19,884 bases of DNA, from the NCBI GenBank assembly GCA_021399405.1, contig JAAFKL010000426.1, forward strand, positions 1-19,884. Direction: 5' to 3'. This stretch comes from Candidatus Heimdallarchaeota archaeon (GTDB lineage Archaea; Asgardarchaeota; Heimdallarchaeia; Heimdallarchaeales; Kariarchaeaceae). This document shows, piece by piece, positions 7,110-14,853 of this stretch. Numbering within the stretch: position 1 is the stretch's first letter; each line of letters opens with the position of its first letter. Under the pieces are notes generated by a model. That model made no database searches. It worked only from the letters and a program-made list of their open reading frames with translations, and was not told the origin of the DNA. The position numbers were made by a program, and so were the translations under genes.

Positions 7110-8546
7110 ATGGAAATGAAATTGGCAAAATTGGCTATTGCCTGCACGATCATATTAATAATTCCCAGTCTAGTTAATCCTGCAATTCTGGCAGATAAAG
7201 GAATGATAGTGCAAACTACGATCGTAAATGTTGCAGGACGAGAATTCTATTGCGAGTGGAACCAAACTTACGGAGGTGTAGAAACTGATAGCGCTGAGGC
7301 ACTCATACAGACTATAGATGGGGGCTTTGCACTTGCAGGTTATACATATTCATACGGGGTTGGAGCGTTTGATAAGTTGCTGGTGAAAACCAGTGCTGAG
7401 GGAACAGTGGAATGGAGCCAGACTTACGGAGGAGAAAGTGTTGCTCGCACTTGGGCACTCATACAGACTATAGATGGGGGCTTTGCACTAGCAGGTTATA
7501 CAGCTTCATCTGGGTATTCTTATAATATGTTGCTAGTAAAAACCAGTGCTGATGGAGCAGTGGAATGGAACCAGACTTACGGAGGAGGAAATGCCGGCGC
7601 TAGGGCACTTATACAGACTATAGATGGAGGCTTTGCACTAGCAGGTTTTACACGTTCATATGGGGCTGGAGGGCATGATATGTGGCTGGTGAAAACCAGT
7701 GCTGATGGAACAGTGGAATGGAACCAGACTTACGGAGGTGCAGGAGATGATCAGGCCAGGGCACTCATACAGACTATAGATGGGGGCTTTGTACTGGCAG
7801 GTTTTACAGATTCATATGGGGCTGGAGAGTCTGATATGTGGCTGGTGAAAACCAGTGCTGAGGGAACAGTGGAATGGGACTTGACTTACGGGGGATCAGA
7901 AGATGATCAGGGCTGGGCACTCATACAGACTATAGATGAGGGCTTTGCACTTGCAGGTTATACAGATTCATATGGGTCTGGAGAGGCTGATATGTGGCTG
8001 GTGAAAACCAGTGCTGAGGGAACAGTGGAATGGGAACAAACTTACGGGGGATCAGAAGATGACGGTGCTCGGGCACTCATGCAGACTATAGATGAGGGCT
8101 TTGCACTTGCAGGTTATACAGATTCATATGGGTCTGGAGAGGCTGATATTTGGCTGTTGAAAACCAGTACTGAGGGAATAGTGGAATGGGAACAGGCTTA
8201 CGGGGGATCAGAAGATGACGGTGCTCTGGCACTCATACAGACTATAGATGAGGGCTTTGCAATGGCAGGTTTTACAGATTCATATGGGGCTGGAGGGACT
8301 GATATGTGGTTGGTGAAAATTGGATTGATACCTAATACTAATCCAGAATCTAATACTAACCCAGAATCTAATACTAACCCAGAATCTAATACCGATCAAT
8401 TGATATTTGAAGAAACATTGGATTTAAACTGGAATGTTACGAAATTAATAATTTTATTTGTTATATTAGGTATTTTTATTGTTGGAGCAATTATTTATAA
8501 AAAGAGAAAAGAGAAAATTAGATTTATAGTTCAATCAACAGAATAG
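7110..8546 (+). CDS. Membrane-anchored surface protein with seven 52-residue propeller-like repeats
   Basis: The start at ATG 7110 (478 aa) is set by GGAGGG 10 nt upstream. Residues 1-28 form a signal peptide with a hydrophobic core (LAIACTIILIIPSL). From Trp50 to about residue 405 come seven repeats with the pattern WxQTYGG, a Asp/Glu-rich variable segment, ALIQTIDGGFALAGYT, then SYGAG, DMWLVKTSAEG. Seven such units fit a closed seven-bladed beta-propeller. A linker of three NTNPES units follows (409-426), then one membrane helix (LIILFVILGIFIVGAIIY) and a basic tail, giving an outside propeller tethered by its C-terminus. Blades differ mainly in the segment after TYGG. This repeat type is common in surface proteins of archaea; ligand unknown, with adhesion or cell-envelope roles as guesses. 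Confidence 0.85.
   Translation: MEMKLAKLAIACTIILIIPSLVNPAILADKGMIVQTTIVNVAGREFYCEWNQTYGGVETDSAEALIQTIDGGFALAGYTYSYGVGAFDKLLVKTSAEGTVEWSQTYGGESVARTWALIQTIDGGFALAGYTASSGYSYNMLLVKTSADGAVEWNQTYGGGNAGARALIQTIDGGFALAGFTRSYGAGGHDMWLVKTSADGTVEWNQTYGGAGDDQARALIQTIDGGFVLAGFTDSYGAGESDMWLVKTSAEGTVEWDLTYGGSEDDQGWALIQTIDEGFALAGYTDSYGSGEADMWLVKTSAEGTVEWEQTYGGSEDDGARALMQTIDEGFALAGYTDSYGSGEADIWLLKTSTEGIVEWEQAYGGSEDDGALALIQTIDEGFAMAGFTDSYGAGGTDMWLVKIGLIPNTNPESNTNPESNTNPESNTDQLIFEETLDLNWNVTKLIILFVILGIFIVGAIIYKKRKEKIRFIVQSTE
7257..8315 (+). repeat. Seven near-identical repeats, mostly 156 bp long, inside the surface protein gene
   Basis: The marker ACTCATACAG, or a one-base variant, recurs at 7301, 7457, 7607, 7763, 7919, 8075 and 8231. 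The spacing is 156 bp in five intervals and 150 bp in one. DNA identity between units is high, including silent sites, which points to recent amplification or ongoing gene conversion. All units stay in frame. Confidence 0.92.
8334..8387 (+). repeat. 18-bp direct repeat, three copies (linker)
   Basis: Three copies of AATACTAAYCCAGAATCT lie at 8334-8351, 8352-8369 and 8370-8387. They encode the NTNPES linker between the propeller and the membrane helix. Copy-number change would alter the linker length without shifting the frame. Confidence 0.9.
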
Positions 8547-8726
8547 TTCATAACAACGATTGTTGGGACTTCGATCATAATTATCCTTGACATCTTATCC
8601 ATCATCACTATGTTATCATTAAATTTCGACTCCAAAATAAATCCATATGATATTGTTAATGTTAAAATTGATGTTGTTCATAGAAACCACGAATCAATCT
8701 TGAGAAGGTTAGATTATTCGGATTAA
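8547..8726 (+). other. Open frame directly after the stop of the surface protein gene
   Basis: After TAG (8544-8546) the same frame stays open for 59 codons to TAA at 8724-8726. It encodes a hydrophobic segment (TSIIIILDILSIITMLSL) and then a polar tail ending RRLDYSD. The only normal start codon is ATG at 8610, which would give 38 aa. It could be an eroded gene end, a small protein or chance. I see nothing else in the 231 bp between the two flanking genes. Confidence 0.2.
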
Positions 8727-8777
8727 CTTAAATTCAGTAAATTAATGTAATTAACTCTTAACAAGTCTTATTATTTA

Positions 8778-9092
8778 TTACTTGAATAAAATTTTTTCTC
8801 GAAATTCATCGGTATTGGTAATCATAATATTTTTTGCATCTTCAGTCAAAGCCTCAATTGTACTTGCCGCATCATCCTCACAAATCAATTCCAAAAGATC
8901 ATCCTCTTCAACCATAACTTGCTCAACGAACTGCTTAACGATCTGCATATCTCGAAAACCAGGATTTCCTCGCTCTATTTTAGGCAATCCATTTCGTATC
9001 ACTTTGGCACCCATTCGGTAGTGCTCAAGATCTCTAAAATGCTCAATCATGGCAACATAAGTTTTGAATGCGTAAAATAAATTATATTCCAC
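8778..9092 (-). CDS. Hypothetical protein, 104 aa
   Basis: I do not recognise this family. It starts at GTG 9092 (MEYNLFYAFK); no ATG lies nearby upstream in frame, and Met15 is a later alternative. The protein has no membrane segment or signal peptide. It looks mostly helical, with an aromatic, slightly basic first half (HFRDLEHYRMGAK) and an acidic centre (VEEDDLLELICEDD), and it ends NTDEFREKILFK. That ending recurs in a truncated copy at 6710-6829, so the family has been duplicated locally and is under some protein-level constraint. It converges with the surface protein gene and diverges from the Nre gene; the 127 bp at 9093-9219 must hold both promoters. Confidence 0.65.
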   Translation of the reverse strand: MEYNLFYAFKTYVAMIEHFRDLEHYRMGAKVIRNGLPKIERGNPGFRDMQIVKQFVEQVMVEEDDLLELICEDDAASTIEALTEDAKNIMITNTDEFREKILFK

Positions 9093-9219
9093 AATATAAA
9101 TTGTGAAACTATCTATTAAAAGAAATTTGACAGATTAATTTGACCTGTAATTATTTTTCAATTTTAATGCGGAGTACAGAAAGAATATATGGTGGTTAAC
9201 CTTATAATAATTTAGACAG

Positions 9220-10527
9220 TTGATATCTAATGTAATATCAGTAAAAGAGTTGTTTCAAAAGAATCCAATTCTTGAAAAGATAAATTTGGATTTATGTGTA
9301 AGTTGCAAAACTACGCAATTGCTTTGTGGATTAAATCGGTGTCCACTAATCCAATCAGTTGATATTAACACTCGAGTAAAAGAAAAAGTTGATACGATAT
9401 CTAAGGAAAATAGTATATTTGGACCTTCACCTCAAATATTCCTTGGGTCTTCGGGATACCCTAATGTATATTCTGGACCCATGACCTCACTCTTTCCAGA
9501 AAATGAAAAACTATCTACTGTCCCATCCCAATGGACAAATCTAAGTATTGACGAAATTATTGAGCTTCGATTTGGGCTCCTAAGAGGGATGAAAAAGGCC
9601 AATATATTTTTCAAAAATGATTCAGAATCAAACAGAATTAAGGAAAAATTGGGCGAACTTGCACGATCTACAAAACCAGTTGAAATTGAAGGTTCTTTCA
9701 TTAAAAGACCATCTTTTGATATTTCATTAAATGCCGAGACGCAACCAATGGGACCTACAGGAATGCTTTCAAATTTTAGTTTAACGTCCAATCCGAATAT
9801 TCCAAATCGTGTTGATTATGTCCTTGATGATGAACTTCGCTCAGACGTGCAAATGAATATGCTCTACAATGATGGGTACGATATTTATTATTTACAAAAT
9901 ATATTTTCAGCCGGAAGTACAGGTTTAGAAAAAAGTGCAAAACTGGTTCCAACACGATGGTCAATAACAGCCACAGATGATATAGTTGGTAAGAAATTGA
10001 TTGAGGGGCTTATTGATTTTCCATCAGTTCAAGAAATCACAGTACTCCAGGGAGACTTGTTAGGGAATTATTTCACTGTTTGTCTATTTCCAGGTAATTG
10101 GCAATTTGAAAATTTTGAGACTTGGATGATTGGAACGATATTTACCTTAACTGAAAAATCATTTCAAATGAGTGTAGAACGTGAAGGTTTCCGCCCAAAA
10201 GAATATTACAAAGGAAGAACTAAGTATTCAAAACAAGCTGGAGGTTACTATGCTTCCAGATTAGGAGTTCTTGAGTACTTGCATAAGATTAGACGTCAGG
10301 CTAGAATAGTTATTTTTAGAGAGATAACGCCTGAATACGCGGTACCTGTTGGTGTTTGGGCAGTTAGAGAGGGGGTTCGCAAAACAATGGAATCCACCAG
10401 TATTAAATTTGACAACAAATTTGAACTGAAAAAATGGCTATTGCAGAGATTAAAGGTGAAACCATCGAATTATTATCCTGCAAGTGAATTATTTAGTCAA
10501 GAATCGTTATATGATTATTTCGAATAA
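9220..10527 (+). CDS. Archaeal DNA repair protein of the Nre family (COG1602) with C-terminal PIP box
   Basis: Nre proteins are conserved in archaea; NreA of Haloferax acts in DNA damage repair and works with PCNA. Family signs here are an N-terminal cysteine cluster (CVSCKTTQLLCGLNRCP, about residues 26-43), the block GPSPQIFLGSSGYPNVYSGP (67-86) and DEIIELRFGLLRG. The last residues include QESLYDYF (427-434), a textbook PCNA-interacting motif: Gln, Leu three residues later, then an aromatic pair. Because the N-terminal cluster is present, it resembles the NreB-like form. The only usable start is TTG at 9220, since a stop lies 10 bp upstream and there is no ATG in the first part. A hairpin follows the stop codon. 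Confidence 0.85.
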   Translation: MISNVISVKELFQKNPILEKINLDLCVSCKTTQLLCGLNRCPLIQSVDINTRVKEKVDTISKENSIFGPSPQIFLGSSGYPNVYSGPMTSLFPENEKLSTVPSQWTNLSIDEIIELRFGLLRGMKKANIFFKNDSESNRIKEKLGELARSTKPVEIEGSFIKRPSFDISLNAETQPMGPTGMLSNFSLTSNPNIPNRVDYVLDDELRSDVQMNMLYNDGYDIYYLQNIFSAGSTGLEKSAKLVPTRWSITATDDIVGKKLIEGLIDFPSVQEITVLQGDLLGNYFTVCLFPGNWQFENFETWMIGTIFTLTEKSFQMSVEREGFRPKEYYKGRTKYSKQAGGYYASRLGVLEYLHKIRRQARIVIFREITPEYAVPVGVWAVREGVRKTMESTSIKFDNKFELKKWLLQRLKVKPSNYYPASELFSQESLYDYFE

Positions 10528-10532
10528 TAACT

Positions 10533-10559
10533 AATAATAGAGAAGATAATCTCATTATT
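10533..10559 (+). terminator. Hairpin after the Nre gene
   Basis: AATAAT (10533-10538) pairs with ATTATT (10554-10559), and GAGA (10540-10543) pairs with TCTC (10550-10553) around a 6-nt loop; one A is bulged. It begins 6 bp after the stop codon. A terminator or mRNA 3' end structure is the likely role, although the stem is AT-rich and there is no strong T-run. Confidence 0.35.
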
Positions 10560-10657
10560 TCTAAAACAACAATTATGCAAAAATAAGATTAATATCGATT
10601 ATATTTCTCCAATCGAATCAACATTATTTTTAAGTTTTAATCATCACCAATATATAA

Positions 10658-11524
10658 GTGGGATTAGAAACCTTAGGTGCATTAGATTGGAGTATTCTAA
10701 CCATTGAAGCCCTCACTTTTATAGCCATTTTTGCATATTTTTTTGGTCCGGGGACAAATGTTATCCGCTGTAGATCAATAAGAGTAGATGAAAAGCAATT
10801 AGATTATTGGCGAATATCACTTTATACTCAAAATTTATCAGTCTGGATGGCTGCAATATACACTTTCATTGATCCTTCAATTGTAAGAGTATTGTTTCAT
10901 CTAACATTTTCAATATCCACAGTTTACATGATGGTCTTTGTAAGCCTCCCAACATGGGTTTGTAAGCAGAAGGGATACGGAGGCATGTGCAACTGCGATT
11001 TCTACGGCTATAACGACTTTATGCCGATGTTATTACTTGGGGGGTTGGGGGCTTTAGTTTTTGCATTTTTAGATTTAACAACCTCCCAAGCGTTGTTTTC
11101 TCTTGCAGTGATGACGTTTCTAGCAATTACAATATTCTTCTTTTTACCTGAAAAAGAAATTGAGCAGCTAAAATATCCACCGGAATTATTAATCCGATCA
11201 ATTGATGAATTCCAAGCATTTCTCATGGAAAATCCTGAAGAAACCAAATTATTGACCATGTTAAAGGACACCTGTGACTTCTGTGTCATCCAGGTAGATG
11301 AAATCGCAAGAGTGCCCAAAGAACTTGTTCATTCAAGATTGAGGATATTTGATTTATCTTTGTTTGGTCTAGACCCACTTATGGCCCTGACGCTTAACAT
11401 CCATGGAGAATTAGATAAGATTCCTGTCCCTTCGACCAGGGTATATGATCACGGGATGGAAATCGACCAAAAAGATGGGGTCCTATCCTCTCCAGAAATA
11501 GAACAACTATTAATGAGCTTCTAA
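10658..11524 (+). CDS. Unknown integral membrane protein, 288 aa
   Basis: I do not recognise a family. It starts at GTG 10658. About five membrane helices are visible: residues 12-29 (LTIEALTFIAIFAYFFG), roughly 50-70 and 75-98 (IVRVLFHLTFSISTVYMMVF), then about 120-140 and 142-165 (LFSLAVMTFLAITIFFFLP). A loop between the third and fourth helices holds a Cys/Gly/aromatic patch (CKQKGYGGMCNCDFYGYNDF, 103-122), which could bind a metal or form a disulphide. Residues 170-288 are soluble and end acidic. The gene stands between Nre and nadC with gaps of about 130 and 190 bp, so operon membership is unlikely. Confidence 0.7.
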   Translation: MGLETLGALDWSILTIEALTFIAIFAYFFGPGTNVIRCRSIRVDEKQLDYWRISLYTQNLSVWMAAIYTFIDPSIVRVLFHLTFSISTVYMMVFVSLPTWVCKQKGYGGMCNCDFYGYNDFMPMLLLGGLGALVFAFLDLTTSQALFSLAVMTFLAITIFFFLPEKEIEQLKYPPELLIRSIDEFQAFLMENPEETKLLTMLKDTCDFCVIQVDEIARVPKELVHSRLRIFDLSLFGLDPLMALTLNIHGELDKIPVPSTRVYDHGMEIDQKDGVLSSPEIEQLLMSF

Positions 11525-11713
11525 TTGATCTAAAAAATATTAAATTAAGCACATTGTATCTCAACCCATTTCTGTAATTATTTTTCGTTCAATTTGTTGA
11601 AGGATGCTATTCAAACCCCAAATTTGAACAATTGTCAATGCAGTTCTAATTATTATACAGCTACTATAGGGATTTACGAATATTTCTTTAAGAAGCGAAT
11701 ATATTTTTTACAT

Positions 11714-12559
11714 GTGTTTTTGCAAACTTTGCTTGATGATGATATCAAAAAGTGGCTAAGTGAAGATGTTCCCAACTGGGATCCTCATACAATGGATCTT
11801 GATCAAGAAAATGAAGTTAAAGCTACGATTATTGCAAAACAAGATGGAGTTATTTCAGGTATTCAAGTTTTGGAAAGAATCTTTGAATTAGGTAATATTC
11901 ATATTTCAACCAAGATTGAAGATGGTAAAGCAATAAATAACGGTGACGTAATCTGTGAACTACGCGGAAAATCTACTATAATTTTACAACTTGAAAGAAC
12001 TGCATTGAATATATTTACCCATATGTCAGGAATTGCAACCACGACCTCAAAGATGGTGCAAATGGTCAATAAAAGTGATAATAAAACTATCATTGCAGGA
12101 ACAAGAAAAACACTTCCAGGATTAAGAAAATATCAAAAATATGCTATCACATGTGGAGGGGGTGATACTCATCGAATGACATTAGAATCAATGATAATGT
12201 TAAAAGAAAACCACTTGTCCCAATTTAATTCAATCTCAGAAGCAATTCAAAATTACAAAAAGACGTCTTCATTTAGTTTAAAAATTGAGGTTGAGGTTCG
12301 ATCCCTAGAAGAGGCAATTGAAGCAGCAAACGAAGATGTAGATATTATTATGTTAGATAATTTTGAGATTTCAAAACTGAACGATACCATCTCAAAAATA
12401 AAATCAATCAATAATAGGGTATTAATTGAAATTTCTGGAGGCGTGTCGATTGAAAATATTAAAGATTATTTAGATTATCCAATTGATATTATCTCAAGTG
12501 GGGCTCTGACTCATTCGAGTAATGTATTTGATGCAAGTTTGTTATTTGATAATGTATAA
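11714..12559 (+). CDS. nadC: Nicotinate-nucleotide pyrophosphorylase (quinolinate phosphoribosyltransferase)
   Basis: NadC converts quinolinate and PRPP to nicotinate mononucleotide, carbon dioxide and pyrophosphate in de novo NAD synthesis. I place the start at GTG 11714 (281 aa). The open frame extends upstream to TTG 11594, but that part (rich in Cys, Asn and Tyr) is unlike any NadC, and the family begins with a helix like LLDDDIKKWLSEDVP. Motifs from this start: ERTALNIFTHMSGIAT (94-109), TRKTLPGLRKYQKYAI (130-145), GGGDTHR (148-154), LKENHL (163-168), IEVEVRSLEEA (191-201), MLDNF (213-217) and the phosphate loop EISGGV (239-244) with SSGALTHS (261-268). All key basic residues are present, so it should be active. 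No quinolinate synthase gene is in the window. Confidence 0.93.
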   Translation: MFLQTLLDDDIKKWLSEDVPNWDPHTMDLDQENEVKATIIAKQDGVISGIQVLERIFELGNIHISTKIEDGKAINNGDVICELRGKSTIILQLERTALNIFTHMSGIATTTSKMVQMVNKSDNKTIIAGTRKTLPGLRKYQKYAITCGGGDTHRMTLESMIMLKENHLSQFNSISEAIQNYKKTSSFSLKIEVEVRSLEEAIEAANEDVDIIMLDNFEISKLNDTISKIKSINNRVLIEISGGVSIENIKDYLDYPIDIISSGALTHSSNVFDASLLFDNV

Positions 12560-12581
12560 TTAATTGTATTTGGTTGTTAAA

Positions 12582-13019
12582 TTAACAGCATCCACCGGAA
12601 CCTGAACCGCATCCACCGCTAGCATCTGTACCACAACTACCAGAAGAACATCCGCCACCCATTGAAGCCATTTTCTCTTCAACTTCAGGGTTAGAGATTC
12701 TAAATCCTTTCTTTTCTCCAGATTCATCGAAATCAACATTTGCACCTTCTACATACTCATGAGAGATTCGATCTATTACGACGTTCAAACCATCAATATT
12801 GTATTCTGAGTCATCAGGTGACTTTTTCGCGTCAATGGCCATCCCATAGCTCACTCCACCACAACCACCTTGAACGAAAATTCTCAAAAATAAATCTTTT
12901 TGATCTTGTTGTTCAATTACAGATTTGACCTGTGAAAGGGCTGTTTCCGATATATTTACAAATGTAGTTTCAGTATTGGTTTCTTGATCTAGTACCATAG
13001 TATCTCTAACTCTCATCAT
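12582..13019 (-). CDS. HesB/IscA-like A-type iron-sulfur carrier with Cys/Gly-rich tail
   Basis: A-type carriers hold or deliver Fe-S clusters using one central cysteine and a C-terminal CGCG pair. The fold is clear: VNISETALSQVKSVI (residues 21-35), LFLRIFVQGGCGGVSYGM (43-60) with Cys53, and GFRISNPEVE (105-114). After FxxxNP the normal CGCG is missing; a 25-residue tail carries Cys124, Cys129, Cys137, Cys144 and Cys145 between Gly/Ser stretches. The tail may supply the other ligands in another way. A TATA-like TTTATAAAA at 13029-13037 (complement) lies close to ATG 13019, so transcription may begin near 13008 and the real start could be Met8 (12998). It converges with nadC, leaving 22 bp. 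Confidence 0.82.
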   Translation of the reverse strand: MMRVRDTMVLDQETNTETTFVNISETALSQVKSVIEQQDQKDLFLRIFVQGGCGGVSYGMAIDAKKSPDDSEYNIDGLNVVIDRISHEYVEGANVDFDESGEKKGFRISNPEVEEKMASMGGGCSSGSCGTDASGGCGSGSGGCC

Positions 13020-13053
13020 AATCCGTCCTTTATAAAATGTCCCTAAATTTGAT

Positions 13054-13103
13054 TAGTCAAAATTGCTTTGAAATTAATGAGATGGATAAATTGGCTAGTC
13101 AAA
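13054..13103. promoter_or_regulatory. Paired TAGTCAAA sites in a divergent promoter region
   Basis: TAGTCAAA occurs at 13054-13061 and again at 13096-13103, 42 bp apart, close to four helical turns. The first copy is also part of an inverted repeat, TCAAA (13057-13061) with TTTGA (13067-13071). The sites lie between the divergent HesB-like and glycerol-3-phosphate dehydrogenase genes and could bind a shared regulator. Evidence is positional only. Confidence 0.25.
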
Positions 13104-13148
13104 CATCGTAGTTTACTTGAATAGATAGATTTTACCAAGAGCTATCCC

Positions 13149-14777
13149 ATGGACAACTTGATACCTGTTAGGTCAGAAATGCTAAAATCACTTAGTGAAA
13201 AAGTGTATGACATCATAGTGGTAGGTGGAGGAATTACCGGTGCTGGTGTTGCAAGAGATGCAACACTAAGAGGATTGAAAGTTGCATTAATTGAGAAAGA
13301 TGATTTTGCTAGTGGCACAAGTTCAATGACAAGCAAGATGCTTCATGGTGGTCTAAGGTATTTGAAGAATTATGAATTTCGGCTGGTTAGGAAAGCAGCT
13401 CTAGAACGAAAAGTACATCTAGATATAGCACCCCATCTAGCCGAGGTAATGGAATTATTGGTTCCACTGTATAATTGGAACGAGGATTCACCTTTCAAAT
13501 TAAGATTAGGTCTTTTGTTATATGACCTTCTTGCATTTCCCAAACAAATTGGCAAACACAAAAACATGAAAGCTAAAGATTTGATTGCATTGATGCCACT
13601 ATTGGAGAATGATGACATTAGGGCTGGAGCACTTTATCATGATGTAAGAACAAATGATGCAAGACTTACCCTTGCAAATTGTCTCTCAGCAGCCGCAGGC
13701 GGATCAGATATAGTAAATTATGTCGAAATGAAATCGTGGGAAACTGCTGATGGAGAGGTGGTTGTAGATGCTGTTGACACCCTAACTGGTACCGAATTAA
13801 GTATTACAGCAAAATACATTGTTTTGTGTGCAGGTCCTTGGTCTCAAATTGTAGAGTCAAAAGGGATTGATTTTGAAGGGGAAGCGAGGGTTAGATTAAC
13901 CAGAGGGACCCATGTCATCTTAAAACCAAAACTAGACAAATATGCATGCTTAATGATGAATGAAGATAACAGACCAATTTTCTTGATGCCTGGACTTAAT
14001 TATGATTTGGCGGGAACAACAGATCTAGATCATGATAGCACTCCTGATGATGTAAAACCAACAAAAGAAGAAGTAGAATATCTGATTAATGCTTGTAACA
14101 AATTATTTCCCACTGCGGACTATAAAATGGATGATGTAAAAGCTGCATTTTCTGGAGTGAGGCCATTAGTATACAAAGAAGGGGATAAGCCAGGAGACGT
14201 ATCTCGAGAACATTCAATTTTCCAAGATAAAATGAATCGAACAGTGACTATAGTTGGGGGAAAGCTAACAACTTATAGAATCATGAGTAAGCAAGCTTTG
14301 GATAAAGTTGTAAAACATATGGGTTTGATGAAAGGAAAGTGTATGACCGATAAGCTACCCTTGTGGGGAGGAGAAGTTGAAGATTGGGGAATTTTTTATC
14401 CCGACAAAACTAAAGAATTAGTTGATGAATTTTCTCTTTCTGAATCAACAGCTAAGATGTTAGTGCAGTGGTACGGCTCTGAAATCGAATTCTTCAAAGA
14501 GTTTCTAGTAAAACATGGAACCAAAAAATTACATGACGATTTAATGTGGTTAGAAGTCCAGGTGCTTTATGCTTGTAAAGTAGAATTAGCTATCACTCCT
14601 ATTGATGTAATGAGAAGAAGATTAAATATTATGTTTGAAGAAAATAATGGATTAGATATTATTGACAAAGTGGTAGGCTTAATGGCTGAGCAATTGAATT
14701 GGAGTGAAATAACAAAAACTGATATGAAAAATAAAACTAAAGAGTACATTGAAAAGTATATTCGAGTAACAAACTAA
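13149..14777 (+). CDS. glpA: FAD-dependent glycerol-3-phosphate dehydrogenase (GlpA/GlpD family)
   Basis: The enzyme oxidises sn-glycerol 3-phosphate to dihydroxyacetone phosphate and passes electrons to the quinone pool or another carrier. The N-terminal FAD site is VVGGGITGAGVARDA (residues 24-38), followed by LIEKDDFASGTSS and SKMLHGGLRYLKNYE (62-76), the hallmark of the family. GGKLTTYR (about 370-377) is the second FAD motif, and the C-terminal DAO_C domain follows from about 400 to 535. Length 542 aa is normal. The start may be ATG 13149 or Met11 at 13179. There is no GlpB or GlpC partner, so the GlpA or GlpD symbol is tentative. Since archaeal lipids use glycerol 1-phosphate, this gene points to glycerol catabolism rather than lipid synthesis. 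Confidence 0.92.
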   Translation: MDNLIPVRSEMLKSLSEKVYDIIVVGGGITGAGVARDATLRGLKVALIEKDDFASGTSSMTSKMLHGGLRYLKNYEFRLVRKAALERKVHLDIAPHLAEVMELLVPLYNWNEDSPFKLRLGLLLYDLLAFPKQIGKHKNMKAKDLIALMPLLENDDIRAGALYHDVRTNDARLTLANCLSAAAGGSDIVNYVEMKSWETADGEVVVDAVDTLTGTELSITAKYIVLCAGPWSQIVESKGIDFEGEARVRLTRGTHVILKPKLDKYACLMMNEDNRPIFLMPGLNYDLAGTTDLDHDSTPDDVKPTKEEVEYLINACNKLFPTADYKMDDVKAAFSGVRPLVYKEGDKPGDVSREHSIFQDKMNRTVTIVGGKLTTYRIMSKQALDKVVKHMGLMKGKCMTDKLPLWGGEVEDWGIFYPDKTKELVDEFSLSESTAKMLVQWYGSEIEFFKEFLVKHGTKKLHDDLMWLEVQVLYACKVELAITPIDVMRRRLNIMFEENNGLDIIDKVVGLMAEQLNWSEITKTDMKNKTKEYIEKYIRVTN

Positions 14778-14853
14778 GTTGTCAAGTAGATTGAGCAACA
14801 AGAAAATAGGGTAATCGGAAAGTTTTACATTTGACCTATTTTATTCGAACTCA

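Noticed and set aside
8547..8726. Pyrrolysine read-through of TAG
   Set aside because: There is no PylS, tRNA-Pyl or other sign of pyrrolysine use in the window, and the protein already ends with a complete membrane anchor.
11594..11713. N-terminal extension of NadC from the TTG at 11594
   Set aside because: These 40 residues are unlike the family, and the conserved first helix begins after the GTG at 11714.
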